From: Tipula vernalis | Taxonomy: Eukaryota; Arthropoda; Insecta; Diptera; Tipulidae | NCBI GenBank assembly: GCA_958295665.1 | Contig: OY282560.1 | Span: 45,260,333-45,324,332, forward strand | Direction: 5' to 3' | Length of the DNA: 64,000 nt | Shown here: one piece after another, positions 43,996 through 54,828 of the stretch | How positions within the stretch are numbered: position 1 is the stretch's first letter | How the letters are laid out: each line of letters opens with the position of its first letter | Notes under the pieces: generated by a model | Database searches by the model: none | The model's input: the letters and a program-made list of their open reading frames with translations, nothing else | Told to the model about the DNA's origin: nothing | Translations under genes and position numbers: made by a program

Positions 43996-45575
43996 ATAAA
44001 TGGTCCCGCAAAATCAATGTGAATGCGTTGCCATGCATATAAAGGTGATTCCCACGTATGAATAGGAACTTTTGACGGCTCTTCAAGCACTTTTGCATAA
44101 TTTCGGCAGCTGTTGGCCATATCCTCAATATCCCTGTCTATGCCCATCCAGTACACATAATTTCTAGCTAATGATTTCATTTTCACTATACCGATGTGAG
44201 CCGTATGTAATTCATCGAGTATTTGCTTTTGAAGTTTTCTAGGAATAATCACTCGAATTCCTCTAAATAAACAACCATCTTGAATCATCAATTGGTCTTC
44301 CATGCCTTTGTAAATTGTATGGTTTAAAATTCTGCCATTTTGTAGAGCATTGTATACTGGAGCTAGACCTGTATCAATCTTAGTCTCTTTGGCTAATAAT
44401 TTAGCGGTAACTGGAAGTACATCTGCAGCTAATTGAAATATTTGATAAGGTTCCCCGGTATCGGTGTGTGTAGTATGTAGTGGATGCCTCGACAAATAGT
44501 CTACATTTGTATGCTCCTTGGTATTTCGGTACTGAATTGTATAATCAAATCCAGATAAGAATTGTGCGTAATGTAATAATCGTTGTGCTGTCAACACTGG
44601 TAAATTCTTATCAGGGTTAAAAATCGATGTTAACGGCTTATTGTCGGTGATTAATGTAAAATTTCGCCCATAACAATAATTGAAAAATTTATGAAATGCC
44701 CAAAATATAGCTGTAGCTTCCTTATCAATTTGGCTGTAATTACATTCACTTTTAGTTAAGCTCCGAGAAACAAAAGCTATTGGCCTTTCTCCTCGAGGGG
44801 TTTGGTGCGATAAAATGGCTGATATTCCAAATGGTGAAGCATCTGTTGCTAAGATCAAAGGAAGGTTTTCATCAAATGGTATTAAAACATTATCACTCAT
44901 GATCTCTTCTTTGATATTTCTAAATGCATGTTCGCAATCTGAATTCCACTGATACTTCGTATCTTTTTGCAACAGTTGATATAATGGATATAGTTTTGTT
45001 GACACATCCGGAATGAATTTGTTGTAATAGTTGACAATACCAAGAAATTGACGTAATTGTGAAAAATCGGAAGGTCTTTGAATACCTGTAATCGCAGCAA
45101 TTTTCTCTGTAGTTTTATGTAACCCTGCTTTATTTATTGTATGACCCAGGTATGTAACACTTTTCTCGAATAATCTGCATTTAGACTTATTTAAGTGTAA
45201 GTTGTATTTTCGTAGTCTATCCATAAGTAATTTTATTCTTTGATAAAGCTCATGCAATGTACGACCCATTACTATGATATCGTCGAAAAAACATGACGTA
45301 CCATCCAAATTATTTACGATGTGATCATCCATAAATCGTTTCCATATATTTGGTGCAGTTTTTACTCCGAACATAAGTTTTCGAACTTTATATCTGACGG
45401 TTTGTAGAAGTGCACTCTCTTCGGACATTGTCATATGTAAATAAGCCTTATGTATATCAAATGTGCAATAATATTCGCCGTATTTAAGTTTCTGGTATAG
45501 ATCCTCAATTTTTGGAATTGGGTATTTATCGTTTATGAGACATTTATTTAACGTAACTTTGTAGTCTCCGCACAA
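43860..45575 (-). pseudogene. Ty3-F Pol: RT, RNase H and integrase N-part
   Basis: A 571-residue open segment. RT: CGDYKVTLNKCLINDKYPIP, FDIHKAYLHMTMSEE, MFGVKTAPNIWKRFMDDH and the active site CFFDDIIVMG, which has FFDD where YxDD is usual. RNase H: LILATDASPFGISAILSH, SQIDKEATAIFWAFHKF and FTLITDNKPL. Integrase: ELHTAHIGIVKMKSLARNYVYW for HxxxxH, then SCRNYAK where a second Cys is missing, and the first core Asp in IHIDFAGPF. A frameshift at ~43960 shifts to the next segment. The Phe and Cys changes may reduce activity. Confidence 0.85.
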
Positions 45576-46147
45576 TCTAATTGAATTATCAGCTTTTATG
45601 ACAGGTACGATTGGTGTTCCCCAATCTGAATGAGATACTTTTTCAAAACATCCATTTGCTTCTAATCGGTCGATTTCCTCTTCAATTATAACCCTCGTAT
45701 GGCGTAAGGGACGTCTCGCAGTTTAATATATATCGGTGTAATATTTTCTCGTAATTTAAGTATACCTTTAATTTCAGGTATCTCACCCACTTTTTCTTTG
45801 AAGATGTCATCATAGTCATCAAAAATTTGACGTTTAAGTTTCTCAATTTCCTCACGTGACGCAGTCTTTACAGAAATCGATTTAACCTCACTTAATTTGA
45901 TATCATTGTTTGTCTTAACCAGGTGAAGCGCGTTTATCCATTCTCGACCTAGAATTGAGTCAACATTTTGGTTAATTATATATAAATCACCTGTAATTTC
46001 CTTGTTTTTGTATTGCACTTGTACAGTGCTGATGCCTTCAATCGGTAATGTTTGCTGGTTATATGCTTTTAATAAAGTACTTTTCATATCAGGCGCCTCG
46101 GCTTCGAGCTTCGTAAATAAAAATTTTTTATTTCGTTTTTTAACCAT
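45576..46147 (-). pseudogene. Ty3-F protease C-part and RT lead-in
   Basis: The open frame 45686-46147 has VDSILGREWINALHL, the ILGxxWL-like block at the end of the protease, then FDDYDDIFKEKVGEIPEI and the ITPIYIKLRDVPYAI entry into RT. Between 45686 and 45576 the RT start (around EANGCFEKVSHSDWGTP) is in another frame. Confidence 0.75.
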
Positions 46148-46453
46148 GTAAATTAGTTTTATTCGATTAATACCGTAATAAATTCAATTTGTTGAAAAAT
46201 AATTTATTTTTAAGTGATAATTTAAAAAAAAAACAAAATTTATTACAATGAAGTTATCTACAAAGCCAAGGCAATGCGTTCCACACTCGACTGCGAGATT
46301 TTAAAGTAGTACAAAGCGAAGTGCTTTGTCAACATAACCTACAAATCATATTTTTTGTAAAATTGTGTCATACTTACCAAAAAATCTAGCTCATACGTAC
46401 GTTACAAATTTAGAATATCTCAGTTCTTGCTATAATTCACGTGTAAAATAGAC
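46148..46453. other. Ty3-F interior, no open frame recognised
   Basis: AT-rich stretch between the two protease-related segments. It may contain a small insertion or decayed pol sequence. The phrase ttccacactcgactgcgag... at 46279 onward shows no recognisable motif. Confidence 0.35.
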
Positions 46454-46879
46454 CTAAATAAAATATTTGATAGCAACCGAATATTCAAAGCCAACGCCAC
46501 CGGTATGAAAGGGTCTCAGCTTCGCATTTGTGGTAACTAAATATTTCGAGGCGAGGCGCCTGGTATGAAAAGTACTTAAAGCATTTGTAGGTCGTATTTC
46601 AACTGTAGGCCACAATTTTTTAAATGTATTGTAGCTCATGGCACTTATTGAAGCTCCTGAATCAAACTCCATTTCAATTGGTGTATTATTGATACTGACT
46701 TGAATAAAATATTTCCCTCTGGTGTCAAAAGTTTTGGTGTATAAATCCAAAATTTTTATTTCAGCAATAGGTATTGTCGAAGAACTTTGTATTTGATGAT
46801 TTTTGTTACTGTCATCCTGTATAGCGGTATTTAAACCGATATAAATTTGTAAAGTATTGATTTCATGGGGTGCAACCAC
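46454..46879 (-). pseudogene. Ty3-F aspartic protease N-part
   Basis: 141 residues. The signature MEFDSGASISAMSYNTF (Asp-Ser-Gly) lies near residue 78, followed by FKKLWPTVEI. The expected LGxxxV region of the protease is in the following segment (45686-46147). The final ~35 residues before the stop at 46454 have no match. Confidence 0.72.
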
Positions 46880-46889
46880 ATCGATTGTA

Positions 46890-47776
46890 TTTGTATTGTA
46901 CGATGAAGTTTGTAATTTTTTTTTCTTCGTAAGGTTTTATCCACATGCCCTCGCTTTTTGTAGTAATTACATATTAAACGATTGACACTTCTGCATTCTG
47001 TAGCGCGGTGATTAGGTACTCCGCATCGATAACAAACAAAAGTATTTCTTTGTCTCCCGCCGTAGTATTTTTATTCACAGTTGTATTCAATTTTGTTTTA
47101 TGCTTATCGTTGTTCCCTACTCCCAATCATACTTGATGAACTTGCTGCATTATTCGACTTTCAGATTTTGATGTTTCGATCGATAAAGCGATTTGAACTG
47201 CCTTATCGAAATCCAATTTGTCTTCACGTAGTAGTCGATCTCGCACATCGGAATCTCGTATACCACGAATAAATTGTGATCGTAAATGTGTTTGTAATGT
47301 TGAAGAATTACAATTGGCATATTTGTAATTACAGTACCTACTTAATTTTTTTAGTTCTGCCACAAAATTTGCTGTAGATTAACCTTCGTTTTGTTTTCGT
47401 AGTAGAAATTTATGTTGTTCCGTAATTTCATTTGGAACTGGACTAAAATGAGTTTTTAAAATTTTTACTAATTCCTCGTATTTTTTTTATATTTGGGGTA
47501 TCAGGTGCGGTTAAACTAGTAAGCAATTGATAATATTTAGGACCAATGCAATTTATTAAAACTTGTACTTTTTTTTGTAGAATCTGTAATATCCCGCATG
47601 GCTAAATAATTTTCTAACCTTTCCATGTAACTTGGAAAATTTTCTTCGTCCTCGTTGTATGCATTAAACTGCAAATTTGGGGTACTTGATTCGTTTTTGA
47701 TGTGCATTTTTTTTAACAGCTGTAGTAATGCCACCACATCAATTTTTCCAGCATCATCTTCGTTGTCTGACATTTC
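46890..47776 (-). pseudogene. Ty3-F Gag
   Basis: Broken frames. 47537-47773 starts MSDNEDDAGKIDVVALLQLL and includes NFPSYMERLENYLAM (capsid N-domain). 47127-47363 has LSRYCNYKYANCNSSTLQTHLRSQFIRGIRDSDVRDRLL (capsid C-domain). At about 47040-46940 a zinc knuckle CYRCGVPNHRATEC is followed by a degraded second one (CNYYKKRGHVDKT). Gag start and LTR are separated by about 125 bp. Confidence 0.78.
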
Positions 47777-47902
47777 GAGATTTTTCTTAACGTCAAATCC
47801 TCATCGTCACTATTATGTCCGTAATTATTTTAAATCCGTGTTTCTTGTAATGCACACGTTGATAAGTTCATATGAAATGCGGACGGAAGAATTAATTAAC
47901 TA

Positions 47903-48051
47903 AGTATACCAATTATATTCTATATAATTTATTTATTTATTAAATATAGATAACGTTTTATATGCTACCATGTATTACAATGCACAACTCTGAAGTGACG
48001 TTTTTACAAATAATCCTAGGGTTGCAATACTAATAATATGAATATCTAACA
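47903..48051 (-). repeat. Ty3-F 5' LTR
   Basis: 149 bp, beginning TGTTAGATATTCATATTATT and ending GGTATACT on the minus strand, with TATA target sequence outside. Lacks the ~33-bp stretch present in the 3' LTR. Both carry the same AATAAA. Confidence 0.87.
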
Positions 48052-48055
48052 TATA

Positions 48056-49656
48056 TACACGCTTTTAAGTTGTATTAACCGTACCTTAACATTGATTTAT
48101 TCGCTTTTATTATTTTATTTAATATAACAGACTTATGTGAAGCATGTGAACTGTTTCTTTACCTTTTTGTAACTGACTAAAATATTTTATTTTTTTCCAA
48201 TTTTTTACATAAAAACAAAAACTCCCAGAAAAACATTTACTTCCCAAGCACACCGAGAACCAGCCATTTTCACTCTTCCATAATTACTTGAGCTTCTATA
48301 ATTTTGTACATATTTTTACGCGAACAAACCATTCACCAAAAATCAGTACGCCACAAGATTATTGGTAGGAAAATATAGTGCTTCCAGTACTTCGAAAGCA
48401 TAAAAAACCTCCAATACACTTGAATCAAATATAGTTAATCAACCAATCTCGAAATGGATGAAGTTGAATAGCACTTACTGCTACAAACTTTTAGTAAAAC
48501 TAATTAGAGTTTTTATTCTGAACGCAAATGAATCAATTGATCACATTTCCAATTCCGAATCATTTCCGCTAAACTCATTCAACATCAACATCGTGGATCA
48601 ATTTTCACCAATGAGGATGATAATTGGTTTAATTTTTCCCAGGCCAATAATAATTTTAAATGTAATCATTTGTAAATAAAAAATGATTTCGTTTATTCGT
48701 TCGAATTATATATATATATATAACTTTGCTAATTATTTTGCATAATACATAGGCATAACAACGTTTACGCCATAATCACAAACATCTGGTCACCTTATTA
48801 ATACGTCGTCACTGTTCACAATATTCCAATAGCATGTTTCAATTTCCCCACATTTATGTGGAACCTAAATAAATCACCATCTGTTGTTAAATACGTGAAA
48901 TGAGTTAGGGGAAATCCATATGGAGGTAAGCACCAAGAATTTATCACAACAAACTAGTACAAATTTAGAAAAAAAATTTAAATTCATTTAAATTTCAGTA
49001 AATTTTGATGTATTTTAGTTAATTTGCTATTTAAAATAAATAAATCGTTCCTATACGAGGTAAAATAAGTTATAAGAATTAAATTGGTGCATACTGTTAA
49101 ATAGGGGAAATAATCAGTTGTAATCAAGGGGAAGTAACGAAAATAAAATAACTGATAGTTAAGAAACAAACCTTTGAAATGTAATGCATTATTCCTTAAT
49201 TAAATCAAAATAAACAGTTATAAAATGATTTTGAATACTTATTTAACTTAGGAACACTTCTTTAATTAATTAAATCACTTGCCTGCTTAGAATTAAATAA
49301 TAAGCTGTTAAAAGTTAGTTTTAACCTAGTACACAAATAAGTGATTCATCCATACCTCAAACCAAATATCAGCTAAATTTATCCCCGGGCACATAATACG
49401 TTCCACAGTGTACTTCAACAGCTTCCAAAATACTGTGTAAACAGAATACGTCCGATTTGTTCTTCTGTTTATTGCCACCAAATCACCAATACACGCAAGA
49501 AACTCCGCAATCGGACTATGTCAATTTTGGTTTGTCAAAAATAGTAAAAAAAAAAAAAATAAAAATATCGAAAAAGAAAAACAATAAAAATTCGGCGAAA
49601 ATTGACTTAAAAATTGAAAATTAAATTCGATTCTAAATTAAATCATTGACATTCGC
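48056..49656. other. AT-rich intergenic region upstream of Sin1
   Basis: No gene seen. A second copy of a dispersed repeat lies at 48352-48440 and a (TA)n tract at 48709-48721. The last few hundred bases probably contain the Sin1 promoter and 5' UTR, but no core promoter motif was convincing. A 13-bp A run lies at about 49547-49559. Confidence 0.45.
48352..48440 (+). repeat. Dispersed repeat, copy 2
   Basis: Same sequence family as 35886-35966: gcttccagtacttcgaaagcataaaa, an extra aacctccaata, then cacttgaatcaaatatagttaatc. Confidence 0.7.
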
Positions 49657-51162
49657 ATGAAAATGGCAACGTACAACAATCAGCATTGGCTGTTATCCCA
49701 CATAAGAAATAGTTTTATTTCAACCGATGACACGGGAATGTGTGAGGCTGTCATGTTGAGCGAGGATCTGCCGAATCAGTATGTTGCGAATTTAAATCAA
49801 AAATACTCGAATAAATTTCCGAACAAGGCGGAGGAATACCTATGCTATCCGGGACTACTGGAGAATGACGAGGACGATGATGCGCTCTCCCAGTCGTACG
49901 ATATTCAAATGGATCAAGACATTGGATTGCATCGTCAGCGCTCGAATACGGCACAGAAACTGGAGAAGATGGATTTGGCGAGGCGAAAAGCGTCTAAAAT
50001 TAAAAATATTAAATGCGATGATAGTACTGTAAGTGTGACCAATTCAAATTTGGCCCAAAACGATTATCTATTTGTGAAGAAGGATATGAGTGCGTTCGAT
50101 GTGTGTGACGGCGGTGCCGAGCGTCCAAAAGTTCCCGTGAAATCGTTACTCAGTGAACAATTACTAAAGTGCCCTAAACAACCGCAGAATAAATTTATTG
50201 AATATGCCCGATTTGATGGGACAGCACAAACGGGTATGCCCACCAAAACGATGAAAATATTTCTCACAATGCTGCCGGAAAAGCTACGAAATTATCCGTT
50301 ACAGATATGCGTCATGGCAACGGCCAAGATTCAAGAGTTCATTGGCCTTATCTGTTACAAGTGTAGTATAGCGTATCCTGATGTACAATTGAATTCCGCT
50401 AAAAATTATGGCCTTTACATAACCGAAGAGGATGGTGAGGTGGATATGGATTTTCCGGCACTTGATTTACGTGAACCATGTTCAAAATTTTGTTTTGCAC
50501 ACCTGGCGCTGGTCGAACGAAAATATCACGACTCGCTAATTTCTCAATCATCATCGCGTTACGACTACGATCGTACAATGTCGATCACATCTGAATCGGA
50601 TCTTAATAAAATGATCGCCGATTCGAAGGCGCTGGACGAACAACAAAATGAGGCGATGAAAAAAATGTTAGGCCATACAACAATGATGGAAGCGCCAATA
50701 TATCAATCGTATCGTGTTTTCATTCTCAACAAATCCCTATTCAAAGCGGAAATTCAACTCGGAATATCAGGCGAAAAAATCGAAATTGATCCGCTCCAAC
50801 CGAAAAACAACCGTTTCTGGTCGAAACAGAAAGCGGTCAGCCACAGTATGGAAACCATAGCATGGTGTGAAATAATCGAATCGAAAGCATCTCGGGCCAT
50901 ATTTCGTATCGTCTATTCACTCGCCCTTAGTACACCATTCCACCAAACGAACGCAATGGCAATGAGTAATATGGGACCGGAAAGTCCACTTCAATCGTCA
51001 TCGAGTTTTAAACACTACGATTTTGAAACGGATCCGACCACAGCGAATGAGATAGTCAAAAAAATTTTTAATATTCTTGAGCTCAAAACAAGTTCGTGTC
51101 GCCGTGACATTTACAAGAGTTTAGGGCCAAAGGATAAAAAGAAGCTGCTGAAGTTAAAATAG
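49657..51162 (+). CDS. Sin1: Sin1 (SAPK-interacting protein 1, TORC2 subunit)
   Basis: Single-exon frame of 501 residues. SIN1 is a core subunit of TOR complex 2 that presents AKT to the kinase at membranes. Visible landmarks: the N-terminal SHIRNSFISTDDTGMCE block (residues 14-30) that family members share; HRQRSNTAQKLEKM (92-105), where R93-x-R95-x-x-T98 fits the AKT/S6K consensus and aligns with human Thr86; the CRIM domain (~160-288, with FIEYARFDG, the acidic ITEEDGEVDMDFPALD loop and FCFAHLALVER); and a C-terminal PH domain (~347-485, with VQLGISGDK-like IQLGISGEKIEIDP and HYDFETDPTTANEIVKKI). The Ras-binding-like segment between CRIM and PH is short and not recognisable. Met1 has a poor start context (cgcATGa); Met3 at 49663 has aaaATGg and may be the real start. 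Clean frame and conserved domains indicate a functional host gene. Confidence 0.93.
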   Translation: MKMATYNNQHWLLSHIRNSFISTDDTGMCEAVMLSEDLPNQYVANLNQKYSNKFPNKAEEYLCYPGLLENDEDDDALSQSYDIQMDQDIGLHRQRSNTAQKLEKMDLARRKASKIKNIKCDDSTVSVTNSNLAQNDYLFVKKDMSAFDVCDGGAERPKVPVKSLLSEQLLKCPKQPQNKFIEYARFDGTAQTGMPTKTMKIFLTMLPEKLRNYPLQICVMATAKIQEFIGLICYKCSIAYPDVQLNSAKNYGLYITEEDGEVDMDFPALDLREPCSKFCFAHLALVERKYHDSLISQSSSRYDYDRTMSITSESDLNKMIADSKALDEQQNEAMKKMLGHTTMMEAPIYQSYRVFILNKSLFKAEIQLGISGEKIEIDPLQPKNNRFWSKQKAVSHSMETIAWCEIIESKASRAIFRIVYSLALSTPFHQTNAMAMSNMGPESPLQSSSSFKHYDFETDPTTANEIVKKIFNILELKTSSCRRDIYKSLGPKDKKKLLKLK

Positions 51163-51730
51163 TTTCAAGTGTTTTTATGTGGCTTGTGGAAAAAATTTTG
51201 AGAATCTATTTTGTGTGTGTGTTCGCCGCCGTATCACAAAATGCAAATATGGAGTTTTGGTTTTGTTTTACAATTTTATTCTAAAGACAGGTACGTTCTT
51301 ATTGATAAAATATTTATGTAGGTACATAATTTAATTAATGCTGTTTTATGGTAAATTCGTTTGTGATTCATGTACGCGTACAAATGGTATAATTTTGTGA
51401 TATGGAAAAAGTGTTATAATTTTGTGTCTTGGGTGCAGCCGAGACACAGGAATTTTTTTTGTCTTTTGGAAGTAATTGGGGCAAAAGATAGGAAAACTAA
51501 TTATGTATCTTTAATCTGTATGACGAATTAAATTATCATTGGTAAAGAAGCTGAGCAACTTCTACAAAATAATAGGAACGTACAGCTTTAATCAGATAAA
51601 TTCAGACTTACATTTGAATACTTTGCAGGCTTTTTTAGCGTATTCGCCACGAGTGTGTTGCGTGAGCAAACAAATTTTATGGAACCGTATAATTTAGTAA
51701 ATTGATTTGTAAGTTGAACGATGCCTCCTT
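51163..51730. other. Sin1 3' UTR and intergenic DNA
   Basis: AT/GT-rich sequence after the Sin1 stop, with a short (TG)n tract at about 51211-51222. No canonical AATAAA was found in the first ~170 bp, so Sin1 may use a variant polyadenylation signal or a distal site. No further gene seen. Confidence 0.45.
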
Positions 51731-51734
51731 TCGA

Positions 51735-52030
51735 TCATAACGTTGACAATCCTGAAAATAAAAATTCTGGTACACCAAATCTAGTCATCCATGTCGAGTA
51801 CACTGCAAAAGCTACTGTTGCTGCAGCTATGTCTGGAATTGGAATGGCTTCAACCCAGCGTATATATCTGCCTATCAATGTGATGCAATGGCGTTGATTG
51901 TTCGAAATTGACAACGGGTCAACTATTTCTAGGTGCACTTCGGCGAAACATCTGGCGGTGCCGTTATAAGTACCTGTAGGTCATTTGGTGTGTCTAAAAA
52001 CTTTGGCTTTTTGGCAAGAAACACCATTTT
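51735..52030 (-). pseudogene. Ty3-G integrase fragment
   Basis: 51735-51938 reads HLEIVDPLS, CITLIGRYIRWVEAIPIPDI and WMTRFGVPEFL, matching the integrase core up to just before the second catalytic Asp. Upstream (51960-52030) a shifted frame has MVFLAKKPKFLDTPNDLQV, corresponding to the QNCIPCQKSKISRHTKSP region with the cysteines lost. Confidence 0.68.
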
Positions 52031-52224
52031 TTGCCATGTTAATTTGATTACGAGATGCGCCAGATTACGCAGAGATGGGAAAACAATTTTCGCAATACAG
52101 GTTTTACACTTCAAATTGAACTGTTTACACTTCAAATGAACCTTTTACAATTCAAATTCAGCCTTTTGCAAATTATACTTATCAAAACAAATTTTTTTTC
52201 TAAATTAAGTTTTATTCACGTCTT

Positions 52225-52985
52225 CTATGGAAATGGGATTCTAAAATGATTTTTAGATGAAGTTCTGGAATGTAAATCAGGATGGAACTTGGTTATTTCT
52301 TAAGCAATTTTCATGTAATTCGACATGTGGAAGGGTGGGTGGAACTTTACGATTTCTTAATCGATTATGGTGAAATTTGACAAGTGCGATGGAAATGGTA
52401 TTTTAAAATGATTTTTTGATTTAGTTCTGGAAAATGGCCAAATAGTTCTGAAGGCAAAACTTTCAAATATTGGTGAGGGAAAATCGATTGCAACGTTCTG
52501 GAACATTCAAATAACAGTTACATTTTTGAGTGGACCACGATGGACAATAATTATTTGTAAATACGATATTTGTGTCAATGAAATATTGGTTACCTATATG
52601 AAAAATGTCAACAGTTGCTTGAATTTGGCTAAACATTTACATGACATAAATATTGATTTGGCTTTTAAGGTCGTAAAAATCCACAAGGGATTTAATGTGT
52701 ATTTTAGTTTAATTAATAATTAAAATCTGGCGACAAATTTTGTCAGGGAAAAGACGCTTACTCTTGCCGAGGATTCTGATGAACAAGAAATACGGGAACA
52801 ATATTCGAGGAGGTGGAATCGATTTAACCTCGCCAATATTTGTATATTTTACCTTCAGAACTGTTTGGCCATTTTCCAGAACTAAATCAACAAATCATTT
52901 TAGAATCCCATTTCCATCCCACATATCGGATTTCATCATTATCGGTTTAGAAATGACCAAGCTCGAAAATTGGTTAAGAAACCAA
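52225..52985. repeat. Dispersed ~108-bp unit (locus 2, both orientations)
   Basis: Direct units at 52225-52440 (gaaatgggattctaaaatgatttttagatgaagttctggaatg; ttcttaatcgattatggtgaaatttgacaagtgcgatggaaatggtattttaaaatg) are related to those at 28840-29070. An inverted unit lies at 52850-52985 (ccattttccagaact...aatcattttagaatcccatttccatccc). The direct and inverted copies are separated by about 410 bp. Confidence 0.6.
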
Positions 52986-53029
52986 TAGCGAAAACACATT
53001 TGCCAATATTGATGATTACGCCATGTTCG

Positions 53030-53700
53030 GACAATTTCCGAAAAACTGTTTCTATTTCTGTTAAATGTTATTCATACATCTTTGAGGCTGTTAGTATATC
53101 GTCTAAGTAAAGGTAGCAAAATTCTAGACCGGATAAAAATGCATCAGCCTCTGAAATGACTGTGCTGCATTTCTAACACAGAATGTCATCCTTGTCCCTC
53201 GAAAGACGTAGATATGGCTCTTTTCGGAATGAGAATCTAGTGGGCTAGATCAGGCGCTTTGGTTGGGCCGACATATCCCCTGTAACATCATGTCTTCAAA
53301 GTGTGTTTTAGCAATTTGTAATTTATCTGGGACTAGTCTACGTGTTTTAACTGATACGGACGGGCCGCGAGTTTCTAGCGAGTTCCTCTAGCGTAGTCAT
53401 TGGGTTGATGATGCGTTGTAGCTGTATGTCGACCATTATTCGCGTATTTTTAAAAGAATCAACTCCTATTATTGTCATAGAAATGTCGACGATGATGAAT
53501 TTCCATGTGTAGTTTCATCTTAGTCCGAGGTTTAGTCTAACTGTTTTCGAACTATAAGCTAGAACTCGAGTCCCGTTAGCTGCAAATAAATTAAATCCTG
53601 GAGTGATGTCTAGAATTTTGGTGGAGTCTGGTGGAACTACCGAAACATCAACTCACGTGTCTATTCAACATTTCCGTTTGGTATCAATTTCCTTAATTAA
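53030..53700 (-). pseudogene. Ty3-G protease and RT remnants
   Basis: At 53230-53040 the minus strand reads FCVRNAAQSFQRLMH and, after a frame change, FCYLYLDDILTAS with an intact YLDD. At 53690-53400 broken frames match the protease linker (FNLFAANGTRVLAYSSKTVRLN; then a TIIGVDSFKN block). The protease Asp-Thr-Gly itself is damaged. Confidence 0.6.
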
Positions 53701-54280
53701 CAAGTGACTTTGATCGCTATATGTGACGATAATAAATTTACGATGATAGGAACATGGACCATCCTCAAGGGCAACCCTTGACTTGTTTGGTGTGAGCTTA
53801 GCAACCCAGATATTTCCGACATTAAGCATATCTCGAAATTCTTGAATCTATGACCGAGACTATCACTTTTGACTGGTGCATGCGGCGAAAAATTTGTTAT
53901 GTTTTTTTTCTGTAATTGCATTATGGTCTCCATCACGTTGTCCGCACCCGTCACCTTCAAAAGGTGTTAAAACCATTTGCACTTGATTTGGTAATCTTTT
54001 CATCCATAATTGGTGGTACCTTCGATCTTAATGCCAGCAACCTTGAATTGTTCTTCGTGGATGTCGAATCGTACCGCAAGATTTTGATGGTACAACGATT
54101 GCGAGATTTGAGACCAACATGTGCACATAAAACTAAGTTCTATTATAGCCGTCGATATTTTCGCCGAATTCCTGCTACCTCGCGTCATACCATATCTAGA
54201 TGGTGCATCAAGAATAAACGAATGGTTTGCGAGGCTACGTTACAACAAATTTGTTCCTATATTAGATTACGTAATTGAGA
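53697..54280 (-). pseudogene. Ty3-G Gag remnants
   Basis: The frame 53697-53960 begins MKVTGADNVMETIMQLQKKN, corresponding to the RADNLVETL block of the Ty3-E Gag, and continues in a shortened variable region. Further upstream (54000-54188 and to ~54280), weak capsid-like sequence is split over frames. Confidence 0.5.
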
Positions 54281-54290
54281 AGGGTTTAAA

Positions 54291-54828
54291 GTAACCGTAG
54301 CCTCCGCATTATTTTCTACCTCGGAATTATTTAAGTCATCTAAAAAGAATTTACCTTTTGAAGTCAGACACATTTATAAATTGGGCAATTTTGAGTGTCC
54401 AACTTAGACATTTACACTAGATCTCTGGACAGATAATAGTTTGAACTCGTTCCAGATTTTGAAAACAACTCTTAGTGTATCGATACTTACCCAGAGAATT
54501 ACACTACGACCTAAAATGGTAAATTCATTGCAGTCGCAGGACTCAGTAGTTTTCTATTTAATGCACTGGTGGTTTCCCCGTAACCGAATATCGGTATGAT
54601 TAACGCATTGTACAGTAAGACTAAGTCTAATACAGTGAAATCTCTTTAAAACGAATACAAGCTTTAGTATAACGAAGCTTCGGAACGAATTTTCATTCGT
54701 TTTCATGACTAGTCTCTCTGCGGTTACTAGATTTAATAGAGAGTTGGCTAAAAAATGAAAACTGTAGACTTGATGCCCTTTGTCTATCGAATGGCAAGTT
54801 TACCTCTTCGAAAAAAGAAGCGAACGAG
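54291..54828. other. Non-coding DNA with a possible pogo-type transposon end
   Basis: No gene seen. At 54633 tacagtgaaatctctttaaaacgaatac resembles a TACAGTGAAACCTC...AACGAA pogo/Tigger end. It is followed by a short hairpin-like agtataacgaagcttcgg near 54666. No matching second end was identified. Confidence 0.4.

Larger units (their letters stand above)
39972..48051 (-). mobile_element. Ty3/gypsy element F, complete with LTRs and TATA target duplication
   Basis: Two LTRs in direct orientation bound the element: 3' LTR 39972-40153 (182 bp) and 5' LTR 47903-48051 (149 bp). Both begin TGTTAGATATTC and end GGTATACT on the minus strand. A 4-bp TATA flanks the whole on both sides (39968-39971 and 48052-48055), fitting gypsy-type integration. 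A polypurine tract, AGTGGGGAAGAC, abuts the 3' LTR. Inside are gag, protease and pol in broken frames, and a 2.8-kb pogo-like transposon nested in the integrase. Confidence 0.88.
51735..54290 (-). mobile_element. Ty3/gypsy element G, heavily decayed
   Basis: Minus-strand fragments in order: Gag (54240-53697), protease (~53690-53400), RT (~53230-53040), then a repeat-rich block (52225-53000) and integrase (52030-51735). It belongs to the same family as Ty3-A, C and E. Every segment carries stops and frameshifts, and RNase H was not recognised; the repeat block seems to replace it. Confidence 0.68.

Noticed and set aside
51735..54290. Ty3-G as an active endogenous element
   Set aside because: All coding parts contain stops and frameshifts and RNase H is missing.
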